Positions 8,276 through 15,813 of a DNA stretch of 56,470 bases are shown one piece after another; the stretch's first letter is position 1, and each line of letters starts with the position of its first letter. Source of the stretch: an uncultured Clostridium sp. (GTDB lineage Bacteria; Bacillota; Clostridia; Oscillospirales; Butyricicoccaceae); assembly GCA_947427035.1 (NCBI GenBank), contig CANEGK010000013.1:1-56470 (forward strand), given 5' to 3'. The notes under the pieces are model-generated. The model did no database searches, had not been told where the DNA came from, and saw only the letters and a program-made list of their open reading frames with translations. The position numbers were made by a program, and so were the translations under genes.

Positions 8276-8908
8276 TTATCGCTTTTTAATCGGGTGGCGT
8301 ATGACGGTTTTTAAGCGCTCCGGCGCGGTTTTCCGGGGGTCGGACAGGTAAATTTCGTGGTGCAGGCGGGATTCCGACAGGTCGCTTTGCCAGCCGTTTT
8401 CCGCGAGGAAACGGTTCATCCGCGCGACCGATTCCGGCTCGCTGTCATAAGAACCCCTGTGCAGCAGCTGGACGCACAGCCCCTCGTCGACGGTGATAAA
8501 CTCCGCCGGGGAGTAGTCGAGCCTTTTCTTCCGCCCGGCCTCGGCCGCGGCCCATTCAAAATCCGCTTGGGAGACAAAATCGGGCAGGCGGATGAGCGAA
8601 ACCCAGCAGAAGCCGGATTTGTCAGCGTAATCCACGGTTTCCGTGCCATTCTGCCGCCAGAAGCCCTCCAACGGGGGCACGACATATTCAAAGAAGCCTT
8701 CGATTGTGCGGCCGCTTTTGGGGCTCATCCTGATTGTATAAGAAACGGCATAGAGAATGCCGATCGCCTGTTGATAAGCGCCGCCCGCTTCGTTGGGGTC
8801 GCCGCGGCCCCGCACGGCGGCGTAATTCATGGGGGGAACCTTTACGACTTCCGGGGCTGTTCCCGGCAGGTAAAGGCTCTTATATTCTTTTTTGAAGTCA
8901 AAGGGCAT
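8276..8908 (-). CDS. GyrI-like small-molecule-binding domain protein
   Basis: 210 aa from ATG 8908 (start of MPFDFKKEYKSLY; AGGAAAG lies upstream; the longer in-frame extension has no RBS). Typical stand-alone GyrI-like protein: MNYAAVRGRGDPNE near the N-terminus, YTIRMSPKSG, FEYVVPPLEGFW, KSGFCWVSLIRLPDFV, and the C-terminal EGLCVQLLHRGSYDSEPESVARM and HHEIYLSDPRKTAPERLKTVIRHP. These proteins share the fold of MerR/AraC effector domains and bind hydrophobic or cationic small molecules; some sequester or hydrolyse them. It lies 52 nt downstream of a MerR regulator that itself carries a GyrI-like domain, so the two probably form one autoregulated sensing or detoxification unit. Confidence 0.85.
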   Translation of the reverse strand: MPFDFKKEYKSLYLPGTAPEVVKVPPMNYAAVRGRGDPNEAGGAYQQAIGILYAVSYTIRMSPKSGRTIEGFFEYVVPPLEGFWRQNGTETVDYADKSGFCWVSLIRLPDFVSQADFEWAAAEAGRKKRLDYSPAEFITVDEGLCVQLLHRGSYDSEPESVARMNRFLAENGWQSDLSESRLHHEIYLSDPRKTAPERLKTVIRHPIKKR

Positions 8909-8960
8909 AAAATCACCATCTTTCCTGTGGGCGGGGCGAAGGCCCCGCTCACAGACCGCT

Positions 8961-9782
8961 TTACGCCCGCTTGGCAACGGGGAAGCAGGCCTCGGTCACC
9001 CATTCGTCGGGGTTTTGCGTTTCGTGCGGCGAGACGTGGTAGATGTTGAACATGGGGCCGCACAGCGTATAGCCGTTGTCGGCGACCCAGTCGGCGACGG
9101 CTTTGTTGACATCAAGAGTCTGCTCATAGTTGCCCTGGTAGGTGACCGTCGCGGCGAGCACAGGCGGCTCTGTCCTGAAACGGACGTGCTCGGTGTCGGC
9201 ATACCGGCCCTTGACCGTCATCTGGATTTCGACGTCGACGTCGGTTTCTTTATAGTCGGCGTCATGAAAAACGGCGATGGCCAGACTGGGGTCGCCGGGC
9301 TGCATGGCCAGGCCGGCCGTCTCCTGCATCAGGGTGTGCCACAGCCGCCCCTCGTAATTGTAGTTGGGGATGATGTCGCGCACACTGGCGACGGTGCGTT
9401 CGGGGAATTCCTTTAAAACAACATTGTACTTCATACTTGACTCATCCTTTCTCAGCCGCTTGAGCGCGGTGTCCAGCAGCGTGAGCTGGCGGCGCAGGCT
9501 TTCGGCCTGCCCGTTCAGCTCCAGCTTTTTGATTTGAAGGTACTGCTGCAGCGCTTCGGGGTCGCTGTAGGCCGACAGGATTTCCGCGATGGCGGGCAGG
9601 CCAAAGCCCATGTCGCGCAGGGCGAGAATGCGGTTGGCCTGCGCCAGCTGGTCTTCGCTGTAATAGCGGTAGCCGGTCATGTCGTCCACGCGCGCAGGGT
9701 GCAAAAGCCCCACCTCGTCATAATGCCGCAGCATCCGGATACTGATGTGCGACAGCTTGGAAAAATCGCCGATCTTCAGCAT
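8961..9782 (-). CDS. MerR-family regulator with GyrI-like effector domain
   Basis: 273 aa from ATG 9782 (GAGGTG upstream; the longer form starting at 9839 overlaps the promoter). Residues 1-70 are the MerR winged helix: LKIGDFSKLSHISIRMLRHYDEVGLL, then YRYYSEDQLAQANRI. Residues ~75-118 form the dimerisation coiled coil (LNGQAESLRRQLTLLDTALKRL). Residues ~125-273 are a GyrI-like ligand domain ending in CGPMFNIYHVSP.... Such BmrR-type regulators bend promoters with 19-bp spacers when drug-like ligands bind. Exactly such a promoter lies upstream, so the gene is probably autoactivated together with the downstream GyrI-like gene. No efflux pump is adjacent. Confidence 0.9.
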   Translation of the reverse strand: MLKIGDFSKLSHISIRMLRHYDEVGLLHPARVDDMTGYRYYSEDQLAQANRILALRDMGFGLPAIAEILSAYSDPEALQQYLQIKKLELNGQAESLRRQLTLLDTALKRLRKDESSMKYNVVLKEFPERTVASVRDIIPNYNYEGRLWHTLMQETAGLAMQPGDPSLAIAVFHDADYKETDVDVEIQMTVKGRYADTEHVRFRTEPPVLAATVTYQGNYEQTLDVNKAVADWVADNGYTLCGPMFNIYHVSPHETQNPDEWVTEACFPVAKRA

Positions 9783-9822
9783 AAAAGGCACCTCACACAT
9801 ATGTTTTTCTGAGCTCATGTTC

Positions 9823-9853
9823 AGTATAAAGGCTCCCACTGTGTCAGAGTCAA
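9823..9853 (-). promoter_or_regulatory. MerR-type promoter with 19-bp spacer and internal dyad
   Basis: On the minus strand TTGACT (plus 9848-9853) and TATACT (plus 9823-9828) are separated by exactly 19 bp (9829-9847), the hallmark of MerR-activated promoters. The spacer and its edge hold an imperfect dyad, GACTCTGAC-aca-GTGGGAGCC, a plausible operator. Confidence 0.8.
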
Positions 9854-9863
9854 GAGGAAAATG

Positions 9864-9899
9864 AAAAAAAGCAGAAAGGCCGCCTGGGCAGCCTTCCTG
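9864..9899 (-). terminator. terminator of purA
   Basis: On the minus strand CAGGAAGGC ... GCCTTTCTG forms a stem, followed by a T7 run (plus A-run 9864-9870). Confidence 0.7.
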
Positions 9900-9923
9900 T
9901 ATACAAAAGAGAGGGAGAGAGGA

Positions 9924-11204
9924 TTAGCGGAAAATGATGTCGTCGCGGTGGGGGCCGTTTGAAATATAGGTGACAGGGCAGCCGATTTCGTTTTCGACGA
10001 ACTCGACATACCGCCGGGCGTTTTGCGGCAAATCGTCAAACCGGCGGATGCCGCGCAGGTTGCACTGCCAGCCGGGCAGGGTGGTGTACACCGGTTTGGC
10101 GCGGTTTAAAAGCGGGGTGGGCGGGAACTCGCGCGTCATGCGGCCGTCGATTTCGTAGGCGGTGCAGACGGGAATGGTGTCCAGATACCCCAGGACGTCG
10201 ATGAGCGACAGCGCGACGTCGGTCGTACCCTGAAGCATACAGCCGTAGCGGGTGGCCACCGTGTCCAGCCAGCCGACGCGGCGGGGCCGCCCGGTGGTGG
10301 CGCCGTATTCGCCGCCGTCGCCGCCGCGGTCACGCAGCTGCTGCGCCGGCTCACCCGTCAGCTCGCTGACAAAGGCGCCCGCGCCGACGGCCGAGGAATA
10401 GGCCTTGACAACCGTAATGATCTGCTGAATGGCGTGGGGCGGAATGCCGGCCGCGCCGACGCTGGCAAAGCCGGCCAGCGGCGAAGAAGAGGTAGTAAAG
10501 GGATAAATGCCGTTATCCGGGTCCTTGAGCGCGCCAAGCTGCCCTTCGAGCAGGATTTCCTTGCCGGCGCGCACGGCCTGGCTGAGGAAAAGGGCGGTGT
10601 CGCCGACCAGCGGGCGCAGGCGCTCGCGGTAGGAGCACAGCTCATCAAACAGAACCTGGGGGTCGAGACGCTCGTCGGAATGATAGAGTGCGGAAAGGGA
10701 GGCATTTTTGACCTCGCACAGCGCATCAAGCCGCTCCTTTAAATGCGCGTCGTCGAAAAGTTCGCAGACCTGGATGCCGATTTTCAGGTATTTGTCCGAA
10801 TAAAAAGGCGCGATGCCCGATTTGGTCGAGCCAAAGCCGCGGCTGCCCAGCCGCTCTTCCTCCAGCCTGTCAAACAGGATGTGATAGGGCATGACGATTT
10901 GCGCGCGGTCGGAAATGAGCAGACGGGGGTGCGGGACCCGGGCTTCCAGAAGCCCGTCGAGTTCGGCAAAGAGCCGCTCGAGATTGAGGGCGACGCCCTG
11001 CGCGATGACGTTGGTGACGCTGCCGCGGAAAACGCCCGAGGGCAGAAGGTGCAGGGCGAACTTGCCGTATTCGTTGATGATGGTGTGCCCGGCGTTGGCG
11101 CCGCCCTGAAAACGGACGATGATATCGCTTTTGCCGCCCATCAGGTCGGTCATTTTGCCTTTGCCTTCGTCGCCCCAGTTGCCGCCTACAATTGCTCTTA
11201 CCAT
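9924..11204 (-). CDS. purA: adenylosuccinate synthase
   Basis: 426 aa, about the usual family length; ATG 11204 with AAGGAG upstream. It joins IMP and aspartate using GTP to make adenylosuccinate, the first committed step to AMP, in the cytosol. Landmarks are GGNWGDEGKGK at residues 7-17 (phosphate loop, catalytic Asp12), QGGANAGHTI with the catalytic His, the GSTKSGIAP-like loop (SRGFGSTKSGIAPFYSDK), and the C-terminal GRPRRVGWLDTVATRYG and ATTGRP region that contacts GTP and IMP. No other purine gene is nearby. The gene lies 109 nt downstream of a LysR regulator in the same orientation, with two dyads in the gap that may form an operator. Confidence 0.97.
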   Translation of the reverse strand: MVRAIVGGNWGDEGKGKMTDLMGGKSDIIVRFQGGANAGHTIINEYGKFALHLLPSGVFRGSVTNVIAQGVALNLERLFAELDGLLEARVPHPRLLISDRAQIVMPYHILFDRLEEERLGSRGFGSTKSGIAPFYSDKYLKIGIQVCELFDDAHLKERLDALCEVKNASLSALYHSDERLDPQVLFDELCSYRERLRPLVGDTALFLSQAVRAGKEILLEGQLGALKDPDNGIYPFTTSSSPLAGFASVGAAGIPPHAIQQIITVVKAYSSAVGAGAFVSELTGEPAQQLRDRGGDGGEYGATTGRPRRVGWLDTVATRYGCMLQGTTDVALSLIDVLGYLDTIPVCTAYEIDGRMTREFPPTPLLNRAKPVYTTLPGWQCNLRGIRRFDDLPQNARRYVEFVENEIGCPVTYISNGPHRDDIIFR

Positions 11205-11251
11205 GGCTCTTCGCTCCTTACGGTTGATTTTGCTCTGTTCAAGCTGTTTCT

Positions 11252-11318
11252 AGTATATCACCGCAGGACGGATAAATATAATGGATGTTCATTATGTGTA
11301 GCATAAGATTTTCTTATG
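11252..11318 (-). promoter_or_regulatory. purA promoter region with two inverted repeats
   Basis: A TATACT -10 on the minus strand (plus 11252-11257) precedes purA. Upstream of it lie ATAATG-gatgtt-CATTAT (11278-11295) and a perfect palindrome CATAAGA-ttt-TCTTATG (11302-11318) that overlaps the lysR stop codon. They are plausible sites for the adjacent LysR protein or another regulator. Confidence 0.5.
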
Positions 11319-12195
11319 TCATTTGTTCGAGCAGCCGGCGTGCCGCGTGCGACAGAGGGGCACGGCTGTCAAAGACCAGACAGATGCTGCGCGGCGGCGG
11401 CGCGGGGGACAGGGAAAGCTCGAAAAGCCGGCCGCTGTCGAGAAGCGGCTGGGCAAAATGGCGCACCAGGCCGCCCACCCCCATGCCGCGCGCGGCGAAC
11501 TGGGCGATAAGGCGGCTGGTGGCCAGCTCGAACTCGGGGCGCAGCTCGACCCCCTGATCGAGCAGGAAGCTGTCGAGGTAGCGGCGCGTCGAGGTGTTCT
11601 TTTCCAGACAAATTAGGGGCAGGGAGCACAGCTCCCGCGGGGACAGCGTTTTGCCGCGCAGCGCTTCAAAACGCGCGCCGGCGACAAAGACATCCTGAAT
11701 CTCGGCGACCGGGCGGACGACAAGTCCCGGGCGCTGTTCGACGGGAGAAGAAACGGCGCCAAAGTCGATTTTGCCGTCGTGCAGCAGCGCCAGCGTGTCG
11801 GGCGTGGGAACGTTGGTCACCGAAATGTGAACGCCGGGGTGCTCTTTATGAAAGCGTTCAAGGTGCCCGAGCAGGAAAAACTCCAGCGTCATGTCGGACG
11901 CGCCGATGCGGATGTCGCCGTATTCCAGGTCGTTCATCTGCCGCACCAGCTTTTCGCCCTGCCCGATGCTGTCCAGCCCGCGCTGCACAAAATCAAAAAG
12001 CGCCTGGCCTTCGCCGGTCAGGCGAACGCCCCGCGGCGTGCGGACAAAAAGGGCGGCGCCCAGCTCAGCTTCCAACTGACGGATGCACTGGCTGACGGCC
12101 GGCTGCGTGATAAAAAGGGCTTCGGCCGCGCGGGTGACGCTGCCGGAAAGCGCCGTCTGATAAAAAACGCGATACCATTCCAGATTGACAGACAT
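11314..12195 (-). CDS. LysR-family transcriptional regulator
   Basis: 293 aa, normal for the family; ATG 12195 with GGAGGAGC upstream. The N-terminal winged helix is clear: LEWYRVFYQTALSGSVTRAAEALFITQPAVSQCIRQLEAELGAALFVRTPRGVRLTGEGQ (residues 5-63, given here only as a landmark region beginning LEWYRVF and ending LTGEGQ). A linker helix and a periplasmic-binding-like effector domain follow from ~90 (GDIRIGASDMTLEFFLLG, DFGAVSSPVE, GMGVGGLVRHF). The ligand cannot be read from sequence. It is divergent from the SnoaL-like gene upstream and tandem with purA downstream; the classical divergent target would be the SnoaL-like gene, but the dyads near its own 3' end raise purA as a second possibility. 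Confidence 0.9.
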   Translation of the reverse strand: MSVNLEWYRVFYQTALSGSVTRAAEALFITQPAVSQCIRQLEAELGAALFVRTPRGVRLTGEGQALFDFVQRGLDSIGQGEKLVRQMNDLEYGDIRIGASDMTLEFFLLGHLERFHKEHPGVHISVTNVPTPDTLALLHDGKIDFGAVSSPVEQRPGLVVRPVAEIQDVFVAGARFEALRGKTLSPRELCSLPLICLEKNTSTRRYLDSFLLDQGVELRPEFELATSRLIAQFAARGMGVGGLVRHFAQPLLDSGRLFELSLSPAPPPRSICLVFDSRAPLSHAARRLLEQMT

Positions 12196-12260
12196 GTAAA
12201 GCTCCTCCGCTTTCCGCCGGGCATGGCGAGTGAGTCATAAAAAGGTATGCAGTTTGCTTA

Positions 12261-12317
12261 TTGACAGGGAAAAGGAATGGGGATATCCTTGTAAAAGTGT
12301 TACTTAAAATATAGCAT
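12261..12317 (+). promoter_or_regulatory. overlapping promoters of the SnoaL-like gene
   Basis: TTGACA (12261-12266), 17 nt, TATCCT (12284-12289); and TTGTAA (12289-12294), 17 nt, TAGCAT (12312-12317). Both face away from lysR. Confidence 0.45.
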
Positions 12318-12367
12318 AGCGCCGCGCCGGTTTCAATTGGCGGGCACACAAAGGGGAGGCGGGAGAT

Positions 12368-12787
12368 CTGGAAGAGAGGGAAAAAGCGATCAGGCGCTGG
12401 TTCGACATGTGGCTGCGAAAGCAGGACATGGGAATCCGGGACGTTTTTTCGGATGACGCTGTTTATGTCGAAAGCTGGGGCCCGGAATATCACGGCGCCG
12501 CCAAAATCAAGCTGTGGTTTGACGAGTGGAATACCCGCGGAAGCGTCCGCCAATGGGACATCCGGCGGTATTTCCACGACGGGGACTGGACGGCGGTGGA
12601 GTGGTACTTTAAAGATGCAATGAACGACGGAAGAGTGGAAGCATTCGAGGGCATGTCGCTGATTCGGTGGACCAGGGACGGGAAGATTTGCTTTTTAAAG
12701 GAGTTTGGCTGCAACGAAAGCCGCTACGACCCGTATCAAAATGGCACAACGCCGCAGTTTCGTGAAGAAAAGGCGATGTGGTTTTAA
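12368..12787 (+). CDS. SnoaL-like / NTF2-fold protein, probable non-ATG start
   Basis: Homology-like sequence starts before the first ATG (12407): reading upstream in frame gives LEEREKAIRRWFDMWLRKQD, a typical first helix of this fold. CTG 12368, 8-9 nt after AGGGGAGG, is therefore the likely start, for 139 aa. The rest reads as a single small alpha+beta barrel: SDDAVYVESWGPEYHG, WNTRGSVRQWDIRRYFHDGDWTAVEWYFKD, FEGMSLIRWTRDGKICFLKEF. Proteins of this fold include isomerases and ligand-binding proteins; no catalytic residues can be assigned. It is divergent from the LysR regulator, its probable controller. Confidence 0.7.
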   Translation: MEEREKAIRRWFDMWLRKQDMGIRDVFSDDAVYVESWGPEYHGAAKIKLWFDEWNTRGSVRQWDIRRYFHDGDWTAVEWYFKDAMNDGRVEAFEGMSLIRWTRDGKICFLKEFGCNESRYDPYQNGTTPQFREEKAMWF

Positions 12788-12853
12788 AAACGCCTGGCGC
12801 AGATCGTTCAATAGGGCGGCAGAGCGCCGCCAGGAAGAAATGGAGGATTTATG

Positions 12854-14560
12854 ATGAGGAAAAAGATGCTGCGCGCGCTGTCGTTTGTCATGGCGGCCGT
12901 ACTCCTGACAGCGGGTTTACCGCTGGGCGTGTCGGCCTCGGGCAGCAGCGAATCGTCGACGAAACACGCTGACCAGCTCCATTTGCTGGGGCTGTTCCAC
13001 GGCACGGAAAAGGGCTATGAGCTCAACAGCCGCCCCGATCGCACGCAGGGGATTGTCATGCTCATTCGCCTTTTGGGCAAGGAATCGGAAGCGCTGGGCG
13101 GCAGCTGGCAGCACCCCTTTGCCGACGTGTCGGGCTGGAGCGAGCCGTATATCGGCTACGCTTATGAAAACGGCCTGACAAGCGGCGTCGACTCTACGCA
13201 CTTCGGCGGTTCGGGTGCGCTGGCCCCGCGCGATTATGTCACCTTTCTGCTGCGCGCGCTCGGTTATGACGACAAGCAGGGCCAGTTTACCTGGCAGAAC
13301 TCGCTGAGCTTTGCCTACTCCATCGGCATGACGACCCAGAGCGGCGCCATCTCCCTGTCGCAGGTTTCGCTCAACCGCGGCGACATGGTCGACCTGTCCT
13401 ATGCCGCGCTGCCGCGTCCCATGGCCGACGGCAGCGGCACGCTGGCCGAAAAACTGGTGCGCGAAGGCGTCTTTACCACCGAGCAGGGGCGGGCTGCCGG
13501 CGTCATCGGCGGTACGCCGTGGGTCTACAATTATGTGGCCCAGCGCCCGGCCACCGCGCACGAGGTCAAGACCTTTAAAACCTCTTCCGGCAGCGTGACG
13601 GCCGACGTCGTCACCGTCAACCTGGCCGATCCGTCGGTGCGTGTTGAAGCCAAACTGGTGCGCAATACCGTCGGCGCGACCGACAGCTTTGCAAACATCG
13701 CGGCGGGCTCGGGCGCCAGGGTGGTTGTCAACGCCAACTTCTTCAACTCCGAGGCCTCTTTTAAAGCGCCCATCGGCAGCATCATTTCGGGCGGAGCGCC
13801 GCTGCACCTGATGAGCGGTTATACCACTATGGGCCTGACGGCAAACGGCGAGGTCCGCTGGGGCCGCCCGTCGCTGGCCGTGTGGTTCAAGGGGCCGGAA
13901 ACCACGACCAGGCATTGGATCGCCCGCTCGGTCAACGTCAGCCCCACGCACCACACCGAGGGATATTCGGTGCTGTATACGCCCGCTTACGGCAAGACGG
14001 TGACCGTCAGCTGCAAGGGCTACGCCATTGAGATGAAGGGCGCAAACAATGTCGTCAGCAACTACTATGCCTATGCGCCCGGCCAGAGCATCGCCATCCC
14101 GGCCGACGGCTCGGTGCTGCTGCTGGGCACGGCGCTGACCGAGCTGTACCTGTACCAGCCGCCCGCAGTGGGAACGGCTTTGACGGCCGAAACCATCTGC
14201 TTTACCGAGGACGCCGAGGGCTTTAACCCCGCTGGGGTGGTCACCGCTGTCGCGGGCGCGCCCCGCTTGGTCAAGAACGGCGCGGCCTGCAACGAAACCG
14301 ACCCTAATTTTGAGGGGGCTAAGTTCACCACCCTGTCGACGCCGCGCACCGCGCTCGGCACGACGGCCGACGGCCGGATGATTCTGCTGTCGTGCTCGTC
14401 GGCCACCGTCGCACAGCTGCGCGAAGTCATGTTGCAGCTCGGCTGCACCAACGCCGTCAACCTGGACGGCGGCGGCTCGTGCGCCATGTATTACGACGGC
14501 AAAACGCTGCATACGCCCGGCCGTCAGCTGACAGCGACCTTACAGGTCTTTGTCGACTGA
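12854..14560 (+). CDS. S-layer-anchored phosphodiester glycosidase (NAGPA domain) protein
   Basis: 568 aa; ATG 12854 is 7 nt after GGAGG (in-frame ATG 12851 is also possible). A signal peptide ends after GLPLGVSA (~residue 28). Residues ~35-215 are SLH-like units (LGLFHGTEKGYELNSRPDRTQGIVMLIRLLG, FADVSGWSEPYIGYAYENG, ALAPRDYVTFLLRALGY). The NAGPA catalytic domain (PF09992-type) fills ~245-568: RVVVNANFFNSEA, PIGSIISGG, then TPRTALGTTADGRMILL and the signature NLDGGGSCAMYYDGK. The human homologue removes terminal GlcNAc from GlcNAc-1-phospho-mannose; bacterial members are thought to trim phosphodiester-linked sugars of wall polymers. Here SLH is N-terminal, opposite to the first gene of the window. 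Ends at a strong terminator. Confidence 0.88.
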   Translation: MRKKMLRALSFVMAAVLLTAGLPLGVSASGSSESSTKHADQLHLLGLFHGTEKGYELNSRPDRTQGIVMLIRLLGKESEALGGSWQHPFADVSGWSEPYIGYAYENGLTSGVDSTHFGGSGALAPRDYVTFLLRALGYDDKQGQFTWQNSLSFAYSIGMTTQSGAISLSQVSLNRGDMVDLSYAALPRPMADGSGTLAEKLVREGVFTTEQGRAAGVIGGTPWVYNYVAQRPATAHEVKTFKTSSGSVTADVVTVNLADPSVRVEAKLVRNTVGATDSFANIAAGSGARVVVNANFFNSEASFKAPIGSIISGGAPLHLMSGYTTMGLTANGEVRWGRPSLAVWFKGPETTTRHWIARSVNVSPTHHTEGYSVLYTPAYGKTVTVSCKGYAIEMKGANNVVSNYYAYAPGQSIAIPADGSVLLLGTALTELYLYQPPAVGTALTAETICFTEDAEGFNPAGVVTAVAGAPRLVKNGAACNETDPNFEGAKFTTLSTPRTALGTTADGRMILLSCSSATVAQLREVMLQLGCTNAVNLDGGGSCAMYYDGKTLHTPGRQLTATLQVFVD

Positions 14561-14580
14561 CACGCATAAAATGCCGTTTG

Positions 14581-14614
14581 GGCGCGGGAACCCGGCCGGA
14601 TTCCCGCGCCTTTT
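14581..14614 (+). terminator. terminator of the SLH-NAGPA gene
   Basis: GGCGCGGGAA / TTCCCGCGCC perfect 10-bp stem, then TTTT. Confidence 0.8.
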
Positions 14615-14629
14615 GCGCGAAAAGGCGGC

Positions 14630-14658
14630 TTTACTTTGCGGGCCGTTTGCGGTATGAT
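14630..14658 (+). promoter_or_regulatory. promoter of the creatininase-family gene
   Basis: TTTACT (14630-14635), 17-nt spacer, TATGAT (14653-14658). Confidence 0.55.
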
Positions 14659-14688
14659 AACAATATAAACTGTTTGGGAGGAATTGCT

Positions 14689-15462
14689 ATGAAAAACCCT
14701 GTCCGTTGGGATAACCTCAATACGCGCGAGCTGAAGGCTTTGTCGGAACAGCAGGCCATCGTCCTGCTGCCCATCGGTTCAACCGAGCAGCACGGCCCCC
14801 ATCTGCCCGTGGGCTGCGACCATCTGATGGCGACCGGCATGTGCGAGCGCATCGCCGCCGAGCTGTGCAGCCGCGGCAAGCCGTGCGTCGTCGCCCCTTC
14901 GATCGCCGTCGCCAACTCGACGCACCATATGAGCTTCTGCGGCTCCATGACGCTGCGCCCCGAGACGTACATGCACCTGCTGTTCGACTACTGCAAATCC
15001 ATTGCCAGCCACGGCTTTAAAAAAATTGTCATCGTCAACGGCCACGGCGGCAACAACGCGCCTACCGAGACGGCGCTCATCGAAATCAACGAGGCGCTCG
15101 GCTTCCCGGTCTACTTTACCGGCTACTGGAAGGGCGACAAAACGGCGCAGAGCGATGTCCTGGAAAGCCAGAGCGGCATGATCCACGCCTGCGAGGGTGA
15201 AACTTCGCTCTTATGGGCGCTGGATGAAGAGTGGATTGACCCCATTTATAAAGAGACCAAGGGCAACCCAGGCTATCCGCTGGAGGCCGAGGACAACGGA
15301 ACGCTGAGCACCTTCCACCGCATGGAGGCGCACACCGAAAACGGCGTCATGGGCAATTCCTACCTCGCGTCCAAAGAAAAGGGCGAAAAGATGGTGGCGC
15401 GCATGGTCAAGGGTATGGCCGACGTTTTGGGCGACGATCGCCTGTGGACCCAGCGCGTATAA
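14689..15462 (+). CDS. creatininase-family amidohydrolase
   Basis: 257 aa, family length; ATG 14689 with GGGAGGAA upstream. Metal-binding landmarks of the creatinine amidohydrolase/MftE/FAPy-deformylase family are intact: LLPIGSTEQHGPHLPVGCD (His and Asp ligands, ~residues 25-45), STHHMSF, IVNGHGGNN (~115-123) and HACEGETSLLWAL (Glu/His). The family hydrolyses cyclic amides or formamides (creatinine, formamidopyrimidines, mycofactocin precursor). Substrate here is not predictable, since no mycofactocin, creatine or riboflavin genes adjoin. It is a single-gene unit with its own promoter and a strong terminator. Confidence 0.87.
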   Translation: MKNPVRWDNLNTRELKALSEQQAIVLLPIGSTEQHGPHLPVGCDHLMATGMCERIAAELCSRGKPCVVAPSIAVANSTHHMSFCGSMTLRPETYMHLLFDYCKSIASHGFKKIVIVNGHGGNNAPTETALIEINEALGFPVYFTGYWKGDKTAQSDVLESQSGMIHACEGETSLLWALDEEWIDPIYKETKGNPGYPLEAEDNGTLSTFHRMEAHTENGVMGNSYLASKEKGEKMVARMVKGMADVLGDDRLWTQRV

Positions 15463-15485
15463 AATAATAAAGAATAGAACAGGAA

Positions 15486-15508
15486 GGGGGGCCGCGGCCC
15501 CCCTTTTT
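15486..15508 (+). terminator. terminator of the creatininase-family gene
   Basis: GGGGGGCC-gc-GGCCCCCC followed by TTTTT. Confidence 0.85.
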
Positions 15509-15601
15509 GCTTTTTGCGCCCTGCGGCAATGCGGCGGCGCACGGATTCATAAGGAATCGGAAAAGACGATAAATATTATAGGAAATGTTGAGATTTTGTA
15601 T

Positions 15602-15630
15602 TTGACTTTGGGCATACAGCGTGGTTTAAT
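15602..15630 (+). promoter_or_regulatory. promoter of the candidate sRNA / ATPase leader
   Basis: TTGACT (15602-15607), 17-nt spacer, TTTAAT (15625-15630). It lies 180 nt before the P-type ATPase gene and is separated from it by two terminator hairpins. Confidence 0.6.
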
Positions 15631-15636
15631 AATTGG

Positions 15637-15732
15637 CAGAGCCGCCGAACGGCAGGCCGATTATATTACAATCTTCTCCATCTTCCTCTCCGCAGACGCC
15701 TGCCCCTGGCTCATGGGGGCGGGCGTTTTCTT
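15637..15732 (+). ncRNA. candidate ~95-nt small RNA or attenuated leader with CU-rich anti-SD segment
   Basis: Between the promoter at 15602-15630 and a terminator at 15696-15730 (ACGCCtGCCCC / GGGG.CGGGCGT stem then TTTTCTTT) lies a compact transcript with no ORF. It has a 5' hairpin (GCCG-ccgaa-CGGC) and a CU-rich single-stranded stretch (15671-15692, containing CTTCTCC and CTTCCTCTCC) complementary to GGAG-type ribosome binding sites. This layout is that of SD-blocking sRNAs in Firmicutes, but the region could equally be an attenuated 5' leader of the downstream ATPase gene. Confidence 0.45.
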
Positions 15733-15738
15733 TATGTG

Positions 15739-15758
15739 AAAAGCAGCTCTGCTTTTTT
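15739..15758 (+). terminator. second hairpin terminator ahead of the P-type ATPase gene
   Basis: AAAAGCA-gctc-TGCTTTT followed by two more T. It is the second terminator between the 15602 promoter and the ATPase start, so ATPase expression would need read-through or an unseen promoter in 15759-15795. Confidence 0.55.
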
Positions 15759-15813
15759 GCTTCTAACCTTGTCCGAGTGTGCATATGCTTGTCTTACAAA
15801 GGAGTGACAAGCT

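Noticed and set aside
15637-15813. yybP-ykoY (Mn2+) riboswitch ahead of the P-type ATPase
   Set aside because: The conserved GGGGAGTAG and paired GCC.AC/CTACGA loops are absent.
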